From Sulfitobacter brevis (GTDB lineage Bacteria; Pseudomonadota; Alphaproteobacteria; Rhodobacterales; Rhodobacteraceae), in NCBI RefSeq assembly GCF_900112755.1, contig NZ_FOMW01000014.1, positions 1-64,000 of the forward strand: a stretch of 64,000 nt of DNA. The letters are read 5' to 3'. Position numbers and translations under genes: made by a program. The stretch's first letter is position 1, and each line of letters begins with the position of its first letter. Positions 34,570-42,829 of this stretch are shown here, in pieces. The notes below the pieces were generated by a model that saw nothing but the letters and a program-made list of their open reading frames with translations, searched no databases and was not told the origin of the DNA.

Positions 34570-34585
34570 TTTGCCTACAGGCAAA
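34570..34585 (+). promoter_or_regulatory. Hairpin covering the repC ribosome binding site
   Basis: TTTGCCT and AGGCAAA (2-base loop region AC) form a perfect 7-base inverted repeat ending 2 bases before the repC ATG at 34588. The AGG of the right arm is the only Shine-Dalgarno-like sequence, so folding would hide it. In studied repABC plasmids the antisense RNA acts by favouring such a structure. Confidence 0.55.
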
Positions 34586-34587
34586 TT

Positions 34588-35640
34588 ATGAGAACAATTC
34601 AAGGAATGGCTCCTGCTGGGGCACGCTCGTCGCGCAAAGCGACGGGGCAGGGAGGTATTGCCCAAAACAAATGGCAACTCCTCAAAACAATCGAAGACAT
34701 CCGGGAACCCCTTGGCTTGAAAGGCACGTCCATCTCTCTTCTCAGAGCAATGATCTCTTTCCTACGTGTAGATCAAGTCGATGCCACGCGCGACGACGGG
34801 CATATTTGCTTTGCATCAAATGCCTCCCTCGCAAAACGCGCTCATGTTAGCATCCAAACCGTTGAGCGCCACATTGCGAAACTGGTGTCCTTGGGCCTGC
34901 TGACGCGGCGATCGAGCGGCAATGGCAAACGCTGGGCGCGCCGAGACCGCCACGGCAGCATTGTTCTTGCAACAGGCCTGTCACTCTTGCCACTCGCAGA
35001 GCGTTACCCTGAGTTCATGCGCATGGCCCAAGGCCACCAGGATCATCAAAACGAACTGGGACGTCTCAGAGACATGTGCTCGGCAGCCCTAAGCAACCTC
35101 AAAGCACATCTCATGCCCGCCAATTGGGACGAGAGCCTCCTATCAAAGGCACGCAACCTTTTGAGACGCCAGCCAGACAAGCAAGCTTTGAGCGATCTTC
35201 TGGATGAAATCACTGTGGAAATCTCGAAGATAACCTGTGCAGAACCAGATGATTTGAGGGGCGCTGCCCCCGAAATTGAGGGGCATAAAGAGACTTCCAA
35301 GACTCAGTATGTTAAAGAAGAAACTTCTTTTCAGATTGAAGTAGGTCAAAATCAGATGGAACGCGCCTACCCAAGGCTTTGCACAGAACTCAGGTTTGCT
35401 AAGAACCAAGAAGACTGCCGTCGCTTAATGGATGAACTTGCGGGCCATCTCAACCTTGGGAACACCTGGTTCTCGATTAAGGACCTTGGTCCGGCTCTCA
35501 GTTTCATGATCCTAGGGTATCTATTGGAGCGCACCGAGACGATCAACAATCACCGTGGTTACGCCTTCAAATTATGCCAGGACCTATCCAACAAGAGCCT
35601 TGATTGGCGTACATTGCTAAAGAAACCGAGGTCAAAATAG
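34588..35640 (+). CDS. repC: RepC replication initiator
   Basis: 350 residues from the ATG at 34588; a TTG at 34552 is also possible. The N-terminal replication domain is typical: NKWQLLKTIEDIREPLGL, LRAMISFLR, CFASNASLAKRAHVSIQTVERHIAKLVSLGLLTRRSSGNGKRWARR in part, and TGLSLLPLAERY. RepC binds the origin within its own gene; an AT-rich stretch at about 35290-35360 inside the gene is a candidate oriV. Slightly shorter than the common 400 residues but with a normal C-terminal region. Confidence 0.92.
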   Translation: MRTIQGMAPAGARSSRKATGQGGIAQNKWQLLKTIEDIREPLGLKGTSISLLRAMISFLRVDQVDATRDDGHICFASNASLAKRAHVSIQTVERHIAKLVSLGLLTRRSSGNGKRWARRDRHGSIVLATGLSLLPLAERYPEFMRMAQGHQDHQNELGRLRDMCSAALSNLKAHLMPANWDESLLSKARNLLRRQPDKQALSDLLDEITVEISKITCAEPDDLRGAAPEIEGHKETSKTQYVKEETSFQIEVGQNQMERAYPRLCTELRFAKNQEDCRRLMDELAGHLNLGNTWFSIKDLGPALSFMILGYLLERTETINNHRGYAFKLCQDLSNKSLDWRTLLKKPRSK

Positions 35641-35762
35641 CACCGATTGCATGATTTCGTTCTGGTATTTGTACTATTTGCTTCGCAATTTGTTCAACTT
35701 GCGTTTCATACTTGCTGAACCGATTCAACTTTCTTCAGTAATAGATGTTCGTTCTCAATGGC

Positions 35763-35908
35763 TTAATCGTTTCACGCGGCAGATTGCACCACTCAACTGC
35801 ATCCAATCACCTTAATCGTTTCATATATGGTAAAACGTAAACTTGATAGCGACGCAATACCTATATATTGCTGACGATAATCGTTTCATTTTCGCAGGCT
35901 TTCGTTTC
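35763..35908 (+). repeat. Direct repeats and dyad upstream of the fic gene
   Basis: TTAATCGTTTCA occurs at 35763-35774 and 35812-35823, with ATAATCGTTTCA at 35877-35888 and a partial TTTCGTTTCA running into the start codon at about 35901. A dyad GCAATA/TATTGC (6-base centre) lies at 35854-35871 and shares the 9-mer ATATATTGC with the transfer-region dyads A and B. These fit autoregulation by the HTH domain of the Fic protein, or a RepC-end control region. Confidence 0.5.
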
Positions 35909-37195
35909 ATGGCCCTCACAGACCAAGCTATCCTCGATTTCATTGCTGCGCACCCAAGCGCAGGCCGTGAGGCAATCCGAAAAGGCACGACTCCGAATGC
36001 CGGAGAAACAACCATTTGGCGGGCTCTGAAGCGCCTTGTCGAGAGCGGGCGTTTGGAAGTTTTCGGGAAGGGTCGCGCGACCCGCTATACCATCGCAGGA
36101 TCTGCAGTGGTGCGCGTGCATTTGGCCACTCCCTACAATCAGCGCCCGCCCGTCTTTTACCGCAAGGAATTCCTTGATGCCTATGTGCCGGGGAAAACTT
36201 GGTATTTGTCGGAGGCCGACAGAAAGCGGCTTCTGGAGGCGGGTCAGCCACGGGGCAGGGATATGCCCGCCGGGACCTATGCGCGACGCATTCTTGAGCA
36301 ACTCCTTGTCGATCTCAGCTGGGCCTCTTCCCGTATGGAGGGGAACACCTATGACATCTTGCAGACAGAGCGGTTGATCCGCTTTGGTGAAGAAGTTGCG
36401 GGCAAGGATCGCAAAGAAGCTTTGATGATCCTGAACCACAAAGAAGCCATCCAGTACGTTGTCGACAATCTAGATAAAATTGGGCTTGGCCGTACGGACT
36501 TGTTCGCCATTCACGCGCTCTTGTCTGACGGTCTGCTGGCCGATCCTGCTATGTCTGGCCGCCTTAGGACTATGGCAGTTGGCATATCCCATTCAAACTA
36601 CCGACCACTTGATGATGTTGTGACGATTGCAGAAGAATTCGATATCGTGGCCGCGAAAGTTGGGCAGATAACAGATCCGTTTGAGCAGTCTTTTTTCCTC
36701 TTGGTTCACATTCCTTATTTGCAGGCATTCGCCGATGTGAACAAGCGGACCTCTCGCGTGGCTTCCAATATCCCCCTTCTGAAGTCTGACCTTGCGCCAA
36801 TGTCTTTCACCACAATGAATGACGGCGATTACATTGATGGGCTGATCGGCGTTTACGAGCTGAACAACATAGCTCTCCTGCGCGACGTCTATGTCGAGTC
36901 CTATTTAGCTTCGGCCGAGAAATATCGGATCTTGCGGGCCGAGGTAGAGCAACCTGAAAAGGCTGCACTGGCTTATCGTGATTTTGTGCGTGCGGCGGTG
37001 CGGCGATGCGTTCTGGAGTTCAAGGCCTTTCGCCCTGATGAGGTTTTGGAGATGGCGGAACAAGGCGGCATCCCTGAAGCGGACAGGGCCGCTGTCATTG
37101 ACTATGTTGGGCATCAGTTAAGCGGCCTGCACGAGGGCAACGTCATTAGATACCGCCTGGCGCCTGACGACCTGATCGGTGTTGAGTTCGGCTAA
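35909..37195 (+). CDS. Fic-domain protein with N-terminal HTH and non-canonical active site
   Basis: 428 residues from the ATG at 35909. A winged-helix-like region comes first (TDQAILDFIAAHPSAGREAIRKG, then TTIWRALKRLVESGRLEVFG). An inhibitory-helix motif SSRMEGN (S-x-x-x-E-G/N type) lies at about 139-146, then the Fic core. The canonical HPFxDGNxRxxR reads Q-A-F-A-D-V-N-K-R-T-S-R at about 272-283: His is replaced by Gln and the first Gly by Val. Classic AMP transfer by this motif is therefore doubtful; the family may use another chemistry or act as a regulator. On its own after repC. Confidence 0.85.
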   Translation: MALTDQAILDFIAAHPSAGREAIRKGTTPNAGETTIWRALKRLVESGRLEVFGKGRATRYTIAGSAVVRVHLATPYNQRPPVFYRKEFLDAYVPGKTWYLSEADRKRLLEAGQPRGRDMPAGTYARRILEQLLVDLSWASSRMEGNTYDILQTERLIRFGEEVAGKDRKEALMILNHKEAIQYVVDNLDKIGLGRTDLFAIHALLSDGLLADPAMSGRLRTMAVGISHSNYRPLDDVVTIAEEFDIVAAKVGQITDPFEQSFFLLVHIPYLQAFADVNKRTSRVASNIPLLKSDLAPMSFTTMNDGDYIDGLIGVYELNNIALLRDVYVESYLASAEKYRILRAEVEQPEKAALAYRDFVRAAVRRCVLEFKAFRPDEVLEMAEQGGIPEADRAAVIDYVGHQLSGLHEGNVIRYRLAPDDLIGVEFG

Positions 37196-37383
37196 CGCGG
37201 GTGTCGAACTAGAGCGTAGTTTTTATGCCAGGCTTAGCGGATCGAATATCTAATGAGCAAATGGTGGTGCCTCACAGATGCAATCTGTTACAGAAATCAG
37301 GTCTCTGATATGGGCCAGGGCAGACCAATAGTTAGCGGGTAGGGGGTCTTCGAATTTGGTGACCAACCAAGCTAGTATTGATT

Positions 37384-37650
37384 TCAATGGCGATATGGCA
37401 CGTGCTCCATTTCGTCGGTTTCAAGTCGCAGACAGGCCTGCCAAAGCGGGGTCTTCCAATAGGTGCGATCTGACACCCTATTGCCGTCAGGTGTTTCCTC
37501 TAGAAATCCAATCCAGCTAAGCGGCTGAAATACATGCGTGAATGATCGAGTACTGGATCGTCATCAGCAATGTCACGGAACTTAATCATGCGGTTGCCTA
37601 CCACTTTAGCCGACCCAATGTCGATTGAAGCAAAATTTGAAGGTTGCTTA
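37384..37650 (-). pseudogene. Probable frameshifted remnant of a small gene
   Basis: On the minus strand two readable pieces abut in different frames. The first, ending at 37500, includes ASIDIGSAKVVGNRMIKFRD and DDDPVLDHSRMYFSRLAG. The second continues to 37384 with FLEETPDGNRVSDRTYWK, TPLWQACLRLETDEMEHV and PYRH before a stop. Both look like protein-coding sequence and the shift falls near 37515. No family is recognised. The rest of 37196-37796 shows no gene. Confidence 0.4.
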
Positions 37651-37796
37651 CTGTAACCGTACACTGGCCGTTCGGGGCAGTCGCAACGAAAGGGAAAGAG
37701 GCGGACAAACCGGACTTGTGCAGTCGCGGCTATCGCTGACGCAGCAGTGCAATTTTTCAGCAATGCAATGGACTTCGCTAAAGCGGTCATTGCGCA

Positions 37797-38483
37797 TCAT
37801 TGATGACCTGAAAAGGCAGAATATATGCCAAACGCACCAACGATGATGAGGCTCAGTGCCCAAACCAGATCAAGATTAAACCAGCTTTTCGAAATGAATT
37901 TCAAACCGAACCAAGCATAGACAAAGATCGCAATCGCTGCGCCCGCAAAGGTCATAGCAAAGGTATGGGTTGCGGCCACTAGAAAGGCTGTCATCACATT
38001 GTTGGTCATCAGCGCTTGTGCCGCGGCGTGACCAGTCCCCGATATGCTTTCACCAGGTACTAACAGTCCGCAAATGCCAAGATAAATAGGGACCAACATC
38101 AGTCCCGCGCCATGCGCAGTGGCGGCCAGAAACGACCACAGACCCAGCTTGGCCGGATGCACTCGGGCAAGGATTTTCGGATGACGGCGGTTTATAAAAA
38201 GATAGAGCCCCATCGCGATTACCAGCACGCCTGCGCCGATGCGGATTTCGCGTTCGTTGTCGATCAGAAAAAACATCATCGAGAACGGCAGCAGGATGAC
38301 GATCATTGCCAAAAAATGCCCAGTGGCAAGCATCGCCAGGGCTTTGGCAATCGCAGACTTCTTACGTTCAAACAGTGCGGCTGAGACAGCCAGAGGCCAT
38401 CCCATTCCCGGATTAACGCCGTGGTATACGCCTGAAAAAATGACGGCCCACCAAAGGGCCGTCAATGTCATGTCTTCCATCAA
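37797..38483 (-). CDS. Multi-span membrane protein of the methanethiol oxidase operon
   Basis: 228 residues with about six to seven membrane helices. Conserved-looking polar residues sit in or near helices: VYHGVNPGMGWP, ATGHFLAM, AAHGAGLML and ATHTFAMTF. The repeated His plus the NPGMGW motif recall small metal-permease folds (NicO/UreH-like), but I cannot place it firmly. It starts 1 base after the mtoX stop, so it is surely co-expressed. MtoX is a copper enzyme in characterised species and this locus lacks SCO1 and MauG genes, so a role in metal supply is a reasonable guess. Confidence 0.75.
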   Translation of the reverse strand: MMEDMTLTALWWAVIFSGVYHGVNPGMGWPLAVSAALFERKKSAIAKALAMLATGHFLAMIVILLPFSMMFFLIDNEREIRIGAGVLVIAMGLYLFINRRHPKILARVHPAKLGLWSFLAATAHGAGLMLVPIYLGICGLLVPGESISGTGHAAAQALMTNNVMTAFLVAATHTFAMTFAGAAIAIFVYAWFGLKFISKSWFNLDLVWALSLIIVGAFGIYSAFSGHQ

Positions 38484-39890
38484 TTATACTGACGGATAGC
38501 AGAAGCTGTCAGTTGAACAGTCCCCACCTTCCAGACGTATCTGGTGGGCGCGGGTGTTCTTGGGAAAATCGATGTAGAAGTCGGGATCAAGCGCAAAACT
38601 GCCATCCTCGCCAACATTCGCCATGACCATCTGGCCGCCTTCTTGATGTGGATAGAACTGGTTGTCCCATGTGCTGTATAGCGAGTTCGTCCAGTAGACG
38701 CGCTTGCCGTCACGGCTGATCTCGACCATTTGCGGGCCATAGATGAAATCCTTGCCGTTGGGATGCTTGTGCTCGGTGGCGATGCCGCCCAATTGCACTT
38801 TGCCGTTCAGAAAAGGGTTCATCGGGTCGGACACATCGTATTGATGCATCTCGCCCAAACCCCAGCAGGCCACATAGAGGTATTTGTCATCGAGGCTGAG
38901 ATCGATGTCTGTGACCAGTGGCGGCACTGCGCCAAAACCTTTTAGCAAATCAGGCAGGTTTTCAGGGTCTTCCGGGCGCGGGTCGATCGTGATCGTCTTT
39001 TTGGACTGCCACACACCGTTGTCATCCCGCCACCAGGTAAAGATCGCACCTTGCAGATTGGTTGTGTCCACCACCACGCCACAGAACCCGTAGGATTTGG
39101 ACGGATCATGGGCCGGTCGAATTTCCAATGCCATCTGATAGTTTTCACCAAAGTCCATCGTTTGGATGTTCTTGCGCGCGCGCAGGTCCCAGAAGTGGAT
39201 CGAGTGGCCGTATTTGTTGGATAGCAAATCTTCGGCGACGACGCCGTTCTCATATTGCGGCGGGAGACCCCATTCGGAGCTGACCATATAGTCCTGCGGC
39301 AGGTTCCACCAGAAATCATAGTGCTTGTCTTGTGCACCGCGGTCCATCTCGTAGCGGCCGATAATCTCGAACGTCTCGCAATCCATGATGAAAATGCCAG
39401 GAGGGCCGTCTGTCCCGTCCTTTCCGCCACCACCAAGGGTCGACACATAGATGCCCTCGGGTCCGCAGTGGATCGTATGGGGGCGCGAATAGCCGGTTTT
39501 AGCGAATACCTCTTCGGGCTCGATAATTTTGTGGATATGCGCCTTTAGCGGGTCTTTTACGTCAAAAATAAAGATGCGCGAAGACCGGATGCCCGGAACG
39601 ATCAGATAGCGGCGTTCAAGGAACGCGTGACCTGACAGGGGCGACAGCGACGATGAACATGCGTTCCAGCCAAAGTGATGAAATTCGTCGCCTGTCGTTT
39701 CGGTCATGACGGTGTGAACAATCTCACCATAGGTTTCTGAACCTTTTCGCAGATCGATCACCGCAATCCCGTCATGCTGGTCCGCGTCTTTGCCCAGCAT
39801 CACCGTAAAGGCGAAGTTCTCCGGTGGAGCTTCCATCGCGAGCTTGGCTGATGCGTGAAACGTTGGATCCGGTTTCATCGGTTTGTTCAT
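38484..39890 (-). CDS. mtoX: Methanethiol oxidase (SBP56/selenium-binding protein family)
   Basis: 468 residues matching SBP56/MtoX throughout: FHHFGWNACSSSL, GYSRPHTIHCGPEGIYVSTLGG, GRYEMDRGAQDKHYDFWWN, YGHSIHFWDLRARK, LSLDDKYLYVACWGLGE and YGPQMVEISRDGKRVYWTNSLY. The enzyme converts methanethiol and O2 to formaldehyde, H2S and H2O2. Neighbours supply all follow-up steps, which supports MtoX over a generic selenium-binding label. No signal peptide is visible, whereas characterised Hyphomicrobium MtoX is periplasmic. Strong GGGAGGAAG precedes the ATG. Confidence 0.9.
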   Translation of the reverse strand: MNKPMKPDPTFHASAKLAMEAPPENFAFTVMLGKDADQHDGIAVIDLRKGSETYGEIVHTVMTETTGDEFHHFGWNACSSSLSPLSGHAFLERRYLIVPGIRSSRIFIFDVKDPLKAHIHKIIEPEEVFAKTGYSRPHTIHCGPEGIYVSTLGGGGKDGTDGPPGIFIMDCETFEIIGRYEMDRGAQDKHYDFWWNLPQDYMVSSEWGLPPQYENGVVAEDLLSNKYGHSIHFWDLRARKNIQTMDFGENYQMALEIRPAHDPSKSYGFCGVVVDTTNLQGAIFTWWRDDNGVWQSKKTITIDPRPEDPENLPDLLKGFGAVPPLVTDIDLSLDDKYLYVACWGLGEMHQYDVSDPMNPFLNGKVQLGGIATEHKHPNGKDFIYGPQMVEISRDGKRVYWTNSLYSTWDNQFYPHQEGGQMVMANVGEDGSFALDPDFYIDFPKNTRAHQIRLEGGDCSTDSFCYPSV

Positions 39891-39955
39891 TGGTCTTCCT
39901 CCCTAGGGTTATCCCCACCTCCATGGGGTTCGAAACAAGCGCAGGTGCGGTCTCC

Positions 39956-40714
39956 TCAAACCTCGCCAACGTTGCAAAGTTGGATGGCACCACTGATCTT
40001 AGTAGCAAGCAAGATCAGCTCACGGCCAATATTCTGTCTATACTCTGTGCCAAATCGACGGACCGGCCCGACGGCACCAACGCTAAACGTGGCCCCGATG
40101 TTTCCTATGGTAATAGGGGCCGCGACACTTGAGATGCCGACGTCAATTTCCTGATCGCAATCGGCGAAACCCTGACTGCGGATCACGTCAAATTCAGCTA
40201 GCAGATCGTCGCGCGTGGTTTTGGTGTGATCGGTGTAGGCCTGAAGGCTGCCTTGCATGATCGTGTCTTGGAATTCTGTTTCTGCAAAAGCCGCAATTGC
40301 CTTGGAGCATGAGCAGGCGTGTAGTGGACGTTCTCCGATGCCCGGATGAATAAAGGCACGGGCTGGGTCTTCTGGGGTTTCGACGTGGATAATTTCGACC
40401 TTGCTGTCGCGAAACCGCGCCAGAAACACGGTTTCGTTAAACGTCGCCGCCGCACCCTTTAGCAAAGGGGCCGCCACACGGCGCACATCAACATCAGATT
40501 TGCCCAAAAGCGCGATGCGGATCAACCTCTCACCGATCACATAGCGCCCGTCTTCATTGGGGTCTTCGATCAGACCTTGCTCGTGCAACGTTTGCACCAA
40601 TCGGTAACACGTCGGCTTTGGCAACCCGCTTGCGGCCTGCACTTCAGTCGCAGAAACAGGGCGGCCGATCACAGCAATAATTTCGAGCAGACTGATGAGA
40701 CGTTCGAGATGCAT
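39956..40714 (-). CDS. IclR-family regulator of methanethiol oxidation
   Basis: 252 residues. An N-terminal winged helix (LERLISLLEIIAVIGRPVSATEVQAASGLPKPTCYRLVQTL) and the IclR effector domain (ERLIRIALLGKSDVDVRRVAAP, GERPLHACSCSKAIAAF, GFADCDQEIDVGISSVAAPI) are clear. It lies at the head of the mtoX transcript, divergent from the formaldehyde dehydrogenase gene, so it can control both arms through the dyad at 40735-40753. Effector unknown; methanethiol, H2S or formaldehyde derivatives are candidates. Confidence 0.88.
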   Translation of the reverse strand: MHLERLISLLEIIAVIGRPVSATEVQAASGLPKPTCYRLVQTLHEQGLIEDPNEDGRYVIGERLIRIALLGKSDVDVRRVAAPLLKGAAATFNETVFLARFRDSKVEIIHVETPEDPARAFIHPGIGERPLHACSCSKAIAAFAETEFQDTIMQGSLQAYTDHTKTTRDDLLAEFDVIRSQGFADCDQEIDVGISSVAAPITIGNIGATFSVGAVGPVRRFGTEYRQNIGRELILLATKISGAIQLCNVGEV

Positions 40715-40734
40715 TTAAATGTGCGCTCTTGTAT

Positions 40735-40753
40735 TGTGAGACAACTTCTCACA
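40735..40753. promoter_or_regulatory. IclR operator-like palindrome
   Basis: TGTGAGACAACTTCTCACA has perfect 7-base arms around a 5-base centre, in the 89-base gap between the divergent iclR and formaldehyde dehydrogenase genes. It is the obvious binding site for the adjacent regulator. Confidence 0.7.
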
Positions 40754-40803
40754 GAATGAGAGTGAATCAGATGAAAGATCAAGTAAATTTTTAGGAGACG
40801 CCC

Positions 40804-41916
40804 ATGCGCACCCGTGCCGCCGTTGCTGTTGCAGCAGGAAAACCACTTGAAATCATGGAAGTGAACCTTGATGGGCCGCGCAAAGGCGAGGTGCTGGTCG
40901 AGATTAAAGCGACTGGCCTGTGCCATACGGATGAATTCACCCGCTCCGGTGACGACCCCGAGGGTATCTTCCCCGCTATTCTGGGCCATGAAGGCGCTGG
41001 CATTGTCATCGAAATCGGCGAAGGCGTGACTTCGCTGGAAGTTGGCGATCACGTCATCCCGCTTTACACGCCGGAATGTCGCGAATGCGAATATTGCCTG
41101 AACCCGAAAACCAACCTGTGCCAGAAAATCCGCAGCACCCAAGGTGCCGGGCTTTTGCCCGATGGCTCCACACGGTTTTCGATGCTCGATGGGACACCAA
41201 TTCACCATTACATGGGTTGTTCCACTTTTGCTAACCACACTGTTGTTCCTGAGATAGCCCTCGCGAAAGTGCGCAAGGACGCGCCGTTCGATAAGATTTG
41301 CTATATCGGTTGCGGTGTGACGACAGGCATTGGGGCGGTGATCAACACCGCCAAGGTCGAAATCGGATCAACTGGCGTGGTTTTTGGACTTGGTGGTATC
41401 GGGTTAAATGTGATCCAGGGTTTACGTCTTGCGGGTGCCGACCAGATCGTCGGCGTTGATCTGAACGAAGGCAAGGTCGAGATGGCAACGCGGTTCGGCA
41501 TGACCGATTTCGTGAACCCGTCCAAAGTTGACGGTGATCTGGTTGCGCATCTGGTCGAACTCACAGGCGGCGGTGCGGACTACACGTTTGATGCCACCGG
41601 CAACGTGAGCGTCATGCGCACGGCACTGGAATGTGCGCACAAGGGCTGGGGCGAAAGCATCATCATCGGCGTTGCCCCCGCTGGCGCAGAAATCAGCACG
41701 CGACCGTTCCAACTGGTCACAGGGCGAAGCTGGCGCGGCACGGCCTTTGGCGGCGCGCGCGGTCGCACAGACGTGCCCAAAATTGTGGATTGGTACATGG
41801 ACGGCAAGATCGAGATTGACCCAATGATCACCCATAAATTGAAGCTTGAGGACATCAATCACGGGTTCGACTTGATGCACGAAGGCAAATCGATCCGCGC
41901 CGTTGTGGAGTTCTAG
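40804..41916 (+). CDS. adhC: S-(hydroxymethyl)glutathione dehydrogenase (class III alcohol dehydrogenase)
   Basis: 370 residues, AGGAGA before the ATG. Catalytic zinc ligands in GLCHTDE and GHEGAG, the structural zinc four-Cys loop CRECEYCLNPKTNLC, and the NAD motif GLGGIGLN are intact; the rest matches class III enzymes (GWGESIIIGVA, GRSWRGTAFGG). It oxidises the glutathione adduct of formaldehyde, here the formaldehyde released by MtoX. First gene of the plus-strand operon with the hydrolase and quinone reductase genes. No S-formylglutathione hydrolase gene is adjacent. Confidence 0.93.
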   Translation: MRTRAAVAVAAGKPLEIMEVNLDGPRKGEVLVEIKATGLCHTDEFTRSGDDPEGIFPAILGHEGAGIVIEIGEGVTSLEVGDHVIPLYTPECRECEYCLNPKTNLCQKIRSTQGAGLLPDGSTRFSMLDGTPIHHYMGCSTFANHTVVPEIALAKVRKDAPFDKICYIGCGVTTGIGAVINTAKVEIGSTGVVFGLGGIGLNVIQGLRLAGADQIVGVDLNEGKVEMATRFGMTDFVNPSKVDGDLVAHLVELTGGGADYTFDATGNVSVMRTALECAHKGWGESIIIGVAPAGAEISTRPFQLVTGRSWRGTAFGGARGRTDVPKIVDWYMDGKIEIDPMITHKLKLEDINHGFDLMHEGKSIRAVVEF

Positions 41917-41919
41917 AAT

Positions 41920-42792
41920 ATGCGTCAGACCGTCCCCGAGGTTTGCACGTTCTTTGACGAGGCCACGAATGCGGCCTGTCATATTGTTAAGGATCCAGCC
42001 TCAAACGCCGTGGCGATTATCGATTCCATTCTGGATTTCGACGCCGCGGCAGGCCGCACCCATACGACCCACGCCGATATGCTGATCGATGAGATCACGC
42101 GAAATGGCTGGCAGGTCGCTTGGATATTAGAGACCCACGTGCACGCGGACCATCTGTCAGCAGCCCCTTATCTGGCCGAAAAACTTGGGGGCAAAATTGC
42201 GATTGGAGCCAATATAGCGGCAGTGCAAAAGGTCTTTGGTAAAATCTTCAACGCGGGCACCGAGTTCGAGATGGACGGCAGCCAGTTCGACCGATTGTTC
42301 GCGCACGGAGATGTCTTTGCCATCGGTAATCTTGATGTCACGGTGATGCATACGCCGGGGCATACGCCTGCCTGCGTAACCTACGTCATCGGCGATGCTG
42401 CATTTATCGGTGACACATTATTCATGCCCGATTTTGGTACCGCGCGTGCGGATTTCCCGGGCGGGTCTGCAACCGATCTTTATGCTTCGATCCAACGCAT
42501 TTTAGCACTGCCCGACGAGACGCGCTTGTTTTTGTGCCACGATTACAAAACCAAAACGCGCGATACGTTCTGTTGGCAAACGACTGTCGCGGAACAAAAG
42601 GCAACAAATGTTCATGTCGGCGGTGGTAAATCCGAAGAAGAGTTTGTTGATTTTCGCACCAAGCGGGATACGCAATTGGCAATGCCGAAACTTATCATTC
42701 CGTCCATTCAGGTGAACATGAATGCCGGAAAAATGCCCGCGCCTGATACGGATGGGGACGTTTACCTGAAGGTGCCAATCAACAAACTTTAA
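41920..42792 (+). CDS. MBL-fold hydrolase, persulfide dioxygenase/Blh-like
   Basis: 290 residues. Metal motif THVHADH (HxHxDH), then HTPGHTPACVTYVIGD and GDTLFMPDFGTARADFPGG, LFLCHDY: the ETHE1/Blh subgroup of metallo-beta-lactamase proteins. ETHE1-type enzymes oxidise glutathione persulfide to sulfite, the step after sulfide:quinone reductase. Context strongly favours a role in clearing MtoX-derived sulfide. Only 3 bases separate it from adhC. The fold is complete; true dioxygenase activity versus another sulfur-linked hydrolase is not proven by motifs alone. Confidence 0.88.
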   Translation: MRQTVPEVCTFFDEATNAACHIVKDPASNAVAIIDSILDFDAAAGRTHTTHADMLIDEITRNGWQVAWILETHVHADHLSAAPYLAEKLGGKIAIGANIAAVQKVFGKIFNAGTEFEMDGSQFDRLFAHGDVFAIGNLDVTVMHTPGHTPACVTYVIGDAAFIGDTLFMPDFGTARADFPGGSATDLYASIQRILALPDETRLFLCHDYKTKTRDTFCWQTTVAEQKATNVHVGGGKSEEEFVDFRTKRDTQLAMPKLIIPSIQVNMNAGKMPAPDTDGDVYLKVPINKL

Positions 42793-42829
42793 GGCTCGTC
42801 AGAGCAAGGGTTGGGAGGCCCATATCATC

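Noticed and set aside
34552-35640. repC start at the TTG at 34552
   Set aside because: The ATG at 34588 has an AGG at correct distance within the regulatory hairpin; the TTG lies in the antisense RNA region.
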